Part shown: piece by piece, positions 56,209 through 64,000 of the stretch
Numbering within the stretch: position 1 is the first letter of the stretch
Layout of the letters: every line of letters begins with the position of its first letter
NCBI GenBank assembly: GCA_039707655.1
Contig: CM077672.1
Span: 199,554,537 to 199,618,536, forward strand
Reading direction: 5' to 3'
Source: Elymus sibiricus
Taxonomy: Eukaryota; Streptophyta; Magnoliopsida; Poales; Poaceae
DNA length: 64,000 nt
The notes under the pieces: model-generated
Seen by the model: only the letters and a program-made list of their open reading frames with translations
Databases searched by the model: none
What the model was told of the DNA's origin: nothing
Position numbers and translations under genes: made by a program

Positions 56209-59200
56209 ATGGCTCGCGCAGTAGCACCCCTGAATTTTAATGCGTTCCTAGAGAAAGCTAAGTTGAAAGATGATGGAAGTAACTTTGTGGACTGGGCCCG
56301 TAATCTAAGGATTATCCTTACGGCTTCCCAGAAGGCTTATGTCCTTGATGCACCGCTTGGTGATCCACCTGCTCCAGTTGAGTCTCTAGACGTTGTGAAC
56401 GCCTGGCAGGCTCGTTCTGATGATTACTCAATAGTTCAATGTGCAATGTTGTATGGCTTAGAACCGGGACTTCAAAGACGTTTTGAACGTCATGGAGCAT
56501 ATGAGATGTTCCAGGAGTTGAAGTTTATCTTTCAGAAGAATGCCCGGATCGAGAGATATGAGATCTCCGATAAGTTCTATGCTTGCAAGATGGAGGAGAA
56601 CGGGTCTATCAGTGATCACGTGCTCAGAATGTCTGGGTACTCCACCCGTCTGGCTGAGTTAGGGATGCCCCTTCCGCCAGAGGCTATCACTGACAGAGTT
56701 CTTCAATCATTGCCACCTAGCTACAAGAGCTTCGTGTTGAACTATAACATGCACGGGATGAACAAGTCAGTCGCCGAGCTGTTTGCGATGCTGAAAGCCG
56801 CTGAGTCTGAAATTCAGAAGGAGCATCAAGTGTTGATGGTCAATAAAACCACTAGTTTCAAGAAAAATGGCAAGGGTAAGAAGGGTAACTCCAAGCAGAG
56901 TGGCAAAGCAGTTGCTCCTCTTGTGAAGAAACCCAAGGCTGGACCCAAACCAGAAACTGTGTGTTTTCATTGCAAGGGAACTGGACACTGGAAGCGGAAT
57001 TGCCCCAAGTATTTGGCTGACAAGAAGGCGGCCAACAACAAACAAGGTATATATGATATACATGTTATTGATGTGTACCTTACCAACTCTCGTTGTAGTG
57101 CCTGGGTATTTGATACCGGTGCGGTTGCTCATATTTGCAACTCAAAACAGGAACTGCGGAATAGACGGAGGCTGGCAAAGGACGAAGTGACGATGCGCGT
57201 GGGAAATGGTTCCAAGGTTGATGTGATCGCCGTCGGCACGCTCGCTCTTCGATTACCGTCGGGATTAGTGATGAACCTAAATAAGTGTTATTTGGTGCCT
57301 GCGTTAAGCATGAACATTATATCTGGATCTTGTTTATTGCGAGACGGTTACTCATTTAAATCAGAGAATAATGGTTGTTCTATTTATATGAGTAATATCT
57401 TTTATGGTCATGCACCCAATGTGAGGGGTTTATTCTTGTTGAATCTCGATAGTAATGATACACATGTTCATAACATTGATGCCAAAAGATGTAGAATTGA
57501 TAATGATAATACCACTTTCTTGTGGCACTGCCGTTTAGGTCATATTGGCGTAAAACGCATGAGGAAGCTCCATGCTGATGGACTTTTGGAGTCACTTGAT
57601 TTTGAATCACTTGACACATGTGAGCCATGCCTCATGGGCAAGATGACTAAAACGCCGTTCTCTGGAAAAATGGAACGGGCAAGTGACTTATTGGAAATCG
57701 TACATACTGATGTGTGCGGTCCGATGAGTATTGAGGCGCGCGGTGGTTATCGTTACTTTCTCACCTTCACCGATGACTTAAGTAGATATGGGTATATTTA
57801 CTTAATGAAACACAAGTCTGAAACATTTGAAAAGTTCAAACAATTTCAGAGTGAAGTTGAGAATCATCGTAACAAGAAGATTAAATTCCTACGATCTGAT
57901 CGAGGAGGAGAATATCTGAGTTATGAGTTTGGCAGTCACTTAAAACAGTGTGGAATTGTTTCACAATTGACACCGCCTGGAACACCACAGCGTAATGGTG
58001 TGTCCGAACGTCGTAATCGAACTTTATTGGATATGGTGCGATCTATGATGTCTCTTGCCGATTTGCCACTATCGTTTTGGGGTTATGCATTAGAGACAGC
58101 TGCATTCACTTTAAATAGGGCACCATCGAAATCCGTTGAGACAACGCCATATGAACTTTGGTTTGACAAGAAGCCAAAGCTGTCGTTTCTTAAAGTTTGG
58201 GGATGTGATGCTTATGTCAAAAAGCTTCAGCCTGAAAAGCTGGAACCCAAAGCGGAGAAATGCGTCTTCATAGGATACCCAAAAGAGACAGTTGGGTATA
58301 CCTTCTACCTCAGATCCGAAGGCAAAGTGTTTGTCGCTAAAAACGGAACATTTCTTGAGAAAGAGTTTCTCTCGAAAGAATTGAGTGGGAGGAAGATAGA
58401 ACTTGATGAGGTTGTTGAACCTTTACTTCAACCTGAGAGTAGCGCAGCGCAGAAAGTTGTTTCTGTGGAGCCTACATTAGCTGAAGAGAAAGTTAATGAT
58501 GATGATCATGAAGCTTTGGATCAAGTTGCTATCGAACCTCGTAGGTCGACAAGGACGCGTACTGCTCCCGAGTGGTACGGCAACCCTGTCTTAGAGGTCA
58601 TGTTGTTAGACAACGATGAACCTACGAGCTATGGAGAAGCGATGATGGGCCCGGATTCCGAGAAGTGGTTAGAGGCCATGAAATCCGAGATGGGATCCAT
58701 GTATGAAAACAAAGTATGGACTTTGGAAGTATTACCTGAAGGGCGTAAGGCCATTCAGAACAAATGGATCTTTAAGAGGAAGACGGACGCGGACGGTAAT
58801 GTCACCGTCTATAAAGCTCGACTTGTGGCAAAGGGTTTTTCACAAGTTCAAGGAGTTGACTACAATGAGACCTTCTCACCCGTAGCGATGCTTAAGTCCG
58901 TCAGAATCATGTTAGCAATAGCTGCCTTTTTCGATTATGAAATTTGGCAGATGGATGTCAAAACAGCGTTCCTTAACGGTTACCTTAAGGAAGAGTTGTA
59001 TATGATACAACCAGAAGGTTTTGTCGATCCAGAGAATGCTGACAAAGTTTGCAAACTCCAGCGATCCATTTATGGACTGGTGCAAGCATCTCGGAGTTGG
59101 AATCTTCGTTTTGATAAAGTGATCAAAGCGTTCGAGTTTATACAAGTTTACGGAGAAGCTTGTATTTACAAGAAAGTGAGTGGGAGCTCTATAGCGTTTC

Positions 59201-60192
59201 TAATATTATATGTGGATGACATATTGCTGATTGGAAACAATATAGAAATGCTGGAAAGCGTAAAGGAATATTTGAACAAGAGTTTTTCAATGAAGGACCT
59301 AGGAGAAGCTGCTTTCAAATTAGGCATCAAGATCTATAGAGATAGATCAAGACGCTTAATAGGACTTTCACAAAGCACATACCTTGATAAGATTTTGAAG
59401 AAGTTCAAAATGGATCAGTCCAAGAAGGGGTTCTTGCCTGTTTTGCAAGGTGTGAAGTTGAGTAAGACTCAATGCCCAGTGACTGCAGAAGATAGAGAAA
59501 AGATGAGTGTCATCCCCTATGCTTCGGCCATAGGCTCTATCATGTATGCAATGCTGTGCACAAGACCCGATGTCAGCCTTGCCATAAGTATGGTCGGAAG
59601 GTTTCAAAGTGATCCAGGAATGGAACACTGGACGGCGGTCAAGAATATCCTGAAGTACCTGAAAAGGACTAAGGACATGTTTCTCGTTTATGGAGGTGAT
59701 CAAGAGCTCGTCGTAAAGGGTTACGTCGATGCAAGCTTTGACACTGATCCGGATGACTCTAAGTCGCAAACCGGATACGTATTTATTCTTAATGGAGGTG
59801 CGGTTAGCTGGTGCAGTTCCAAGCAAAGCGTGGTAGCTGATTCTACATGCGAAGCGGAGTACATCGCTGCCTCGGAGGCGGCGAAGGAAGGTGTCTGGAT
59901 GAAGGAGTTCATGACAGATCTTGGAGTAGTGCCTAGTGCGCTTAACCCAATGACTCTGTTTTGTGATAATACTGGTGCCATTGCTCTAGCCAAGGAACCA
60001 AGATTTCACAAGAGGACCAGACACATAAAGCGACGTTTCAATTCCATCCGCGATTACATCAAGGAGGACGACATAAATATTTGCAAAGTACACACGGATC
60101 TAAATGTTGCAGATCCGATGACTAAACCTCTTCCAAGGGCTAAACATGAACAACACCAGAACTGCATGGGTGTTCGATTCATTACAATGTAA
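56209..60192 (+). CDS. Copia gag-pol polyprotein, complete (element D)
   Basis: The 1,327-codon frame is uninterrupted. Gag occupies about residues 1-270 and ends with a zinc knuckle, CFHCKGTGHWKRNC (252-265). Protease has DTGA at 302-305. Integrase has its zinc-binding region from His440 and the catalytic triad Asp501, Asp564 and Glu600 (DD35E). Reverse transcriptase has Asp916 in MDVKTAFLNG and YVDD at 1001-1004. RNase H follows with Asp1174 and Glu1215. The order protease-integrase-RT-RNase H is the copia order. All catalytic residues I can check are present. The start at 56209 is preceded by the non-coding leader and gives the MARAVAPLNF gag start typical of the lineage. The protein would build virus-like particles in the cytoplasm and integrate element cDNA. 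Confidence 0.95.
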   Translation: MARAVAPLNFNAFLEKAKLKDDGSNFVDWARNLRIILTASQKAYVLDAPLGDPPAPVESLDVVNAWQARSDDYSIVQCAMLYGLEPGLQRRFERHGAYEMFQELKFIFQKNARIERYEISDKFYACKMEENGSISDHVLRMSGYSTRLAELGMPLPPEAITDRVLQSLPPSYKSFVLNYNMHGMNKSVAELFAMLKAAESEIQKEHQVLMVNKTTSFKKNGKGKKGNSKQSGKAVAPLVKKPKAGPKPETVCFHCKGTGHWKRNCPKYLADKKAANNKQGIYDIHVIDVYLTNSRCSAWVFDTGAVAHICNSKQELRNRRRLAKDEVTMRVGNGSKVDVIAVGTLALRLPSGLVMNLNKCYLVPALSMNIISGSCLLRDGYSFKSENNGCSIYMSNIFYGHAPNVRGLFLLNLDSNDTHVHNIDAKRCRIDNDNTTFLWHCRLGHIGVKRMRKLHADGLLESLDFESLDTCEPCLMGKMTKTPFSGKMERASDLLEIVHTDVCGPMSIEARGGYRYFLTFTDDLSRYGYIYLMKHKSETFEKFKQFQSEVENHRNKKIKFLRSDRGGEYLSYEFGSHLKQCGIVSQLTPPGTPQRNGVSERRNRTLLDMVRSMMSLADLPLSFWGYALETAAFTLNRAPSKSVETTPYELWFDKKPKLSFLKVWGCDAYVKKLQPEKLEPKAEKCVFIGYPKETVGYTFYLRSEGKVFVAKNGTFLEKEFLSKELSGRKIELDEVVEPLLQPESSAAQKVVSVEPTLAEEKVNDDDHEALDQVAIEPRRSTRTRTAPEWYGNPVLEVMLLDNDEPTSYGEAMMGPDSEKWLEAMKSEMGSMYENKVWTLEVLPEGRKAIQNKWIFKRKTDADGNVTVYKARLVAKGFSQVQGVDYNETFSPVAMLKSVRIMLAIAAFFDYEIWQMDVKTAFLNGYLKEELYMIQPEGFVDPENADKVCKLQRSIYGLVQASRSWNLRFDKVIKAFEFIQVYGEACIYKKVSGSSIAFLILYVDDILLIGNNIEMLESVKEYLNKSFSMKDLGEAAFKLGIKIYRDRSRRLIGLSQSTYLDKILKKFKMDQSKKGFLPVLQGVKLSKTQCPVTAEDREKMSVIPYASAIGSIMYAMLCTRPDVSLAISMVGRFQSDPGMEHWTAVKNILKYLKRTKDMFLVYGGDQELVVKGYVDASFDTDPDDSKSQTGYVFILNGGAVSWCSSKQSVVADSTCEAEYIAASEAAKEGVWMKEFMTDLGVVPSALNPMTLFCDNTGAIALAKEPRFHKRTRHIKRRFNSIRDYIKEDDINICKVHTDLNVADPMTKPLPRAKHEQHQNCMGVRFITM

Positions 60193-60230
60193 ATCACATA
60201 GTGATGTGAACTAGATTATTGACTCTAGTG

Positions 60231-60242
60231 CAAGTGGGAGAC
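60231..60242 (+). other. Polypurine tract of element D
   Basis: AAGTGGGAGAC directly precedes the TG of the 3' LTR at 60243. Confidence 0.8.
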
Positions 60243-62121
60243 TGTTGGAAATATGCCCTAGAGGCAATAATAAATTGGTTATTATTATATTTCCTTGTTC
60301 ATGATAATCGTTTATTATCCATGCTATAATTGTATTGATTGGAAACTCAAATACATGTGTGGGTACATAGACAACACTGTGTCCCTAGTAAGCCTCTAGT
60401 TGACTAGCTTGTTGATCAAAGATGGTTAAGGTTTCCTAGCCATGGACATGAGATGTCATTTGATAACGGGATCACATCATTAGGAGAATGATGTGATGGA
60501 CAAGACCCAAACTGTAAACGTAGCATTTGATCGTGTCAGTTTATTGCTATTGTTTTCTGCATGTCAAGTATCTGTTCCTTTGACCATGAGATCATGCAAC
60601 TCACTGACACCGGAGGAATACCTTGTGTGTATCAAACGTCGCAACGTAACTGGGTGACTATAAAGGTGCTCTACAGGTATCTCCGAGGGTGTCTGTTGGG
60701 TTGGCATGCATCAAGACTGGGATTTGTTACTCCGTATGACGGAGAGGTATCTCAGGGCCCACTCGGTAATACAACATCACAATGAGCCTTGCAAGCAATG
60801 TGACTAAAGTGTTAGCCACGAGATCTTGTATTACGGAACGAGTAAAGAGACTTGCCGGTAACGAGATTGAACTAGGTATAGTGATACCGACGATCGAATC
60901 TCGGGCAAGTAACATACCGAAGAACAAAGGGAACAGCATACGGGATTAACTGAATCCTTGACATAGAGGTTCGACCGATAAAGATCTTCGTAGAATATGT
61001 AGGAGCCAATATGGGCATCCAGGTCCCGCTATTGGTTATTGATCGTAGAGGTGTCTCGGTCATGTCTACATAGTTCTCGAACCCGCAGGGTCTACACACT
61101 TAACGTTTGGTGACGATTAGTGTAATTGAGTTATTATGTTGGTGACCGAAAGTTGTTCGGAGTCCCGGATAAGATCCCGGACATGACGAGGATCTCCGGA
61201 ATAGTCCGGAGGTAAAGATTGATATATGTGATAATAGTGTTTTGATCTCCGGAAGAGTTCCGAAGTTCACCGGAAGGGGTTCCGGATGTTTACCGAAGTG
61301 TTCGGGTGCAGCAACACTTTATATGAGCCAAAGGGATAAAGCCCACAAGGTATTGGAAAGTGCAAAAGTAGTTTTGCTGCCGCGTAAGCGGTACTACCGC
61401 TTGGTGAAGCGGTACTACCGCCCGAGCGGTACTACCGCTTGTGTGAAGAGGTACTACCGCCCCAGCGGTACTACCGCCCCAGCGGTACTACCGCTTGTGT
61501 GAAGCGGTACTACCGCTTGTGCGCGGCTGTGCACGGTTCGGCAGGGATCCGAGTTGGACTCTTTCCCTGCGGGCCAAACCGACCTTGTGCGGGCAAAACC
61601 GACCCGGAGGAGGCTTTTACTCCAAGTTTAGACCCCAAGGCTCAACATATAAATAGAGGGGCAGGGCTAGCACACGGGACACATCAAGATTTCCCCAAGC
61701 CGTGTGCGGCAACCCTAACCCTCTAGTTCCTCCGTCATAATCTCCGTAGCGCTTGGCGAAGCCCTGCAGAGATTGTTCCTCACCACCATCACCACGCCGT
61801 CGTGCTGCTGGAACTCAACCACTACTTCACCATCGCTCGCTGGATCGAGGAGGTGAAGGCGTCATCAAGCCGTACGTGTGTTGAACGCGGAGGTGCCGTC
61901 CGTTCGGCACTAGATCGGAAGGATCGTGATTGGATCGCGGGACGCTCGGCGATTTGGATCGCGAAGACGTTCGACTACATCAACCGCGTTTATTAACGCT
62001 TCCGCTTAGCGATCTACAAGGGTATGTAGATTCACTCTCCCTCTCGTAGATGCTCATCACCATGGATAGATCTTGCGTGTGCGTAGGAAAATTTTTGTTT
62101 CCCATGCAACGTTCCCCAACA
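60243..62121 (+). repeat. 3' LTR of element D
   Basis: 1,879 bp, same length as the 5' LTR, with three differences seen by eye. Followed by GCCAG (62122-62126). Confidence 0.95.
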
Positions 62122-62414
62122 GCCAGCATGTCCGACTGCTGCACCAGACCGATGCCAAGCCCGCGTCTGACTGCCCTGGCCCACCCAAACCCCCACCCTC
62201 ACTCGCGCGTGCTTCTCGCCCGAAACGGTCAGTGCCGCCCGCGGCGCTTCCCGGAGTAGGCGACTACTCCGCATTCAAACGACACAACTGCCATCCGTCC
62301 GTCCATCTACCGCCCACATTAATGACACGCGGTTGCCGAGGCGGCTACTCCGGCACCACCCGTCTGTCCCTCTGCCGCCCACCATTGCTATATAAACTGC
62401 TACCCCGGCTATAG
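62122..62414. other. GC-rich flank interrupted by element D
   Basis: Continues the sequence broken at 53049. It is GC-rich, with CTATATAAACTG near 62389-62400 that could be a TATA element. Short frames on both strands match nothing I recognise. It ends at 62414 where an LTR of a C-related family starts. Confidence 0.4.
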
Positions 62415-63013
62415 TGATACGTCCAATTTGCGTCATGATTTCCTACTATTAATTAATATGTTTTTAATCATTATTTCACTTCATGGTACAATTCTTATGC
62501 CTTTTCTCTCTTATCTTGCAAGATTCACATGAAGAGGGAGATTGCTGGCAGCTGGAATTCTGGACCGGAAAGGGGTGAAACAGAGATAGCAATTCCGCAC
62601 AACTCCAAGTGACCTGAAAATTTACGGAGAATTATTTTGGAATATATAAAAAATACTGGCGAAAGAATTACCAGGAGGGGGCCCACCAGGAAGCCACAAG
62701 CCAGGGGGCGCGCCCTATCCCCCTAGGCGCGCCTCCCATGCTTGTGGGGCCCCTGGTAGGCCTCCGGCCCCCTCCTTCTGCTATATGAAGCCATTTGCCC
62801 TAGAAAAAAAATCAGAAGAAGACTTTCAGGACAAAGCGCCGCCGTCTCGAGGCGGAACCTGGGCAGGAGCTATTTAGCTCTCCGGCGGAGCGATTCCGCC
62901 GAGGATACTTCCCTCTAGGAGGGGGAAATAGAAGCCATTGACATCACCAACGATCCTCTCATCATGGGAGGACCAATCTTCATCAACATCTTCACCAACA
63001 CCATCTCATCTCA
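62415..63013 (+). mobile_element. Partial LTR of a relative of element C (K), plus strand
   Basis: Starts TGATACGTCCAATTTGCGTC and follows the reverse complement of the LTR of C: GCCTTTTCTCTCT, GGAATTCTGGACC, GGAGAATTATTTTGGAATAT, GGCGCGCC, CTTCCCTC-AGGAGGGGGAAAT. It is clearly diverged from C. It is interrupted at 63014 by LTR H2 and its remainder lies outside the window. Confidence 0.75.
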
Positions 63014-64000
63014 TGTGGCACCCCAGCTCAGAGGACCGGTTTACCTTGTGTTCCCAACCCAGAGATCATGTCTTCTGGAACACAACAACTTTGAACAGAA
63101 TAGAACTGATCTTTATTGATATCATACAAGTACAAGCTTGGATGCTACATAGGATAGTGAGGCCAGAAGCACTACTCGTGCTATGACAATATCTACATTA
63201 TTTATGAAACATCCAAGGGCCTCAATACTAGTGGTAAAACTACAGCATAGCAGAACATTGTGTGGGACACTCCATCCCATAGGGACACTGCTGGGACACG
63301 ACCTAGTTAGCATAGCACGAACCTTCGGGACATCCATCACCGGCTTCTCCTTCATCTGGCATGATACGCCAGGTGAGTACTTGGAATGTACTCGCAAGCT
63401 CACAACAACCAAAACAGTGCAGCAAACAACAACATGGCAATGATTATGTTAATGCTTGAAATCCTTACTTATGGATACGGTTACCAACTTACTCTCTTCC
63501 GGGCTCACACATGACTCCCGGATCATTCGTGACCCATCGGTCACTTCCGAGCATGAGACGAGTTCTCCCATCATTATTATTACGGTTGACCATACAGTGT
63601 GACCTAGTGCGGACTGTGTCCAATACTATGGACATGACTATTCGAATAGATTCTTACACTCTGCAGAGGTTGCGCACTTTACCCACACCATGGACATTCA
63701 TCCATCGAAACATGTCTAACCCGTGACTCCTCTATCGTACCACCGACAATCATCCCCCATCCGAGTCATGCCCTGGGTGGCCCCTGTGTCACTCCTGACA
63801 CCTGCCACCGTCGTGGCCAACTAAACTGTCCCAAACGGGGACGCCGACAAATAACTCAACTTGGGCTGACGAGGTTATCGTCGCCTACCTGATCAGGGCA
63901 GCACGCACGCATAACCTCCCCTCTTTGGTGGTACCGGTAAAAGAGCACGCGGTCAGACCAAGTCAAATTTTCCCATTCTGGCAGATGTGGCTACACGGGT
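63014..64000 (-). mobile_element. Second copy of LTR H (H2), partial
   Basis: Starts TGTGGCACCCCAGCTCAGAG and matches 10454-10632, then 48863 onward (TATCTACATTATTTATG, GATACGCCAGGTGAGTACTT, CACTCTGCAGAGGTTG). It gives the uninterrupted version of the site where A inserted into H (CTATGACAATATCTACATT). It runs off the end of the window. Confidence 0.75.

Larger units (their letters stand above)
53050..62121 (+). mobile_element. Element D: intact Ty1/copia retrotransposon, BARE/WIS/Angela lineage
   Basis: 9,072 bp, flanked by exact GCCAG duplications (53045-53049 and 62122-62126). LTRs of 1,879 bp each start TGTTGGAAATATGCCC and end CCCCAACA. By eye they differ at only three positions: 53518-53522 against 60711-60715, one change in the palindromic array near 61448, and 54724 against 61917. 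Primer binding site, polypurine tract and a full-length polyprotein frame are all present. This is the youngest and most complete element in the window and could be autonomous. Confidence 0.95.

Overview
This 64 kb window is plant repetitive DNA. Its families point to a Triticeae grass (wheat, Aegilops or barley type): a BARE/WIS/Angela-lineage copia element, an Athila-like gypsy element, several kilobase-LTR elements starting TGTAACACC, CACTA DNA transposons and a Helitron. I see no host gene, tRNA, rRNA or CRISPR array. All sizeable reading frames belong to transposable elements, mostly broken; two are open: a 1,327-residue copia polyprotein and a 134-residue leucine-zipper ORF.

Layout. 1-3.9 kb: AT-rich degenerate tandem repeats built on an AGAAGTTCAA motif. 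3.9-5.1 kb: GC-rich block without a recognised domain. 5.1-6.5 kb: truncated minus-strand BARE-type LTR (element G) with a G-box array. 6.5-8.5 kb: 3' part of an LTR element (F) with a broken antisense gene of the PF04195 type. 8.5-9.8 kb: LTR plus gag start of a minus-strand element (E). 9.8-10.45 kb: CACTA transposase gene fragment with intact splice sites.

10.45-51.6 kb is a deep nest. A minus-strand LTR (H) was split by A (10633-48857). The 5' LTR of A was split by B (12239-37225). B received the Athila-like element C (17361-30761) in its internal region. C contains a Helitron (19000-22209). A non-autonomous CACTA (44535-46502) sits in the 3' LTR of A. Target-site duplications flank A (GACAG/TACAG, one mismatch), B (CCCTC), C (CATAG) and the CACTA (CAT). 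A and B have 4.1-4.4 kb LTRs and under 3 kb of non-coding interior, so they must depend on another element's proteins.

51.6-53.05 kb holds a 655-bp tandem duplication of possible MULE type and an unassigned flank. 53050-62121 is an intact copia element (D) with TSD GCCAG, 1,879-bp LTRs that differ at only three positions I could find, and a complete gag-protease-integrase-RT-RNase H frame. 62.1-64.0 kb: host flank, then a partial LTR of a C relative (K), interrupted by a second copy of LTR H (H2).

I found no new multi-gene system. The points most worth checking are the ORF of C downstream of pol with a leucine zipper and its own U3-like promoter block, the ~50-bp repeat shared by the interiors of A and B, the long perfect hairpins in the CACTA, the rapidly changing promoter arrays in copia LTRs, and the probably active element D. 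All comparisons were made by eye; no search or alignment was run.
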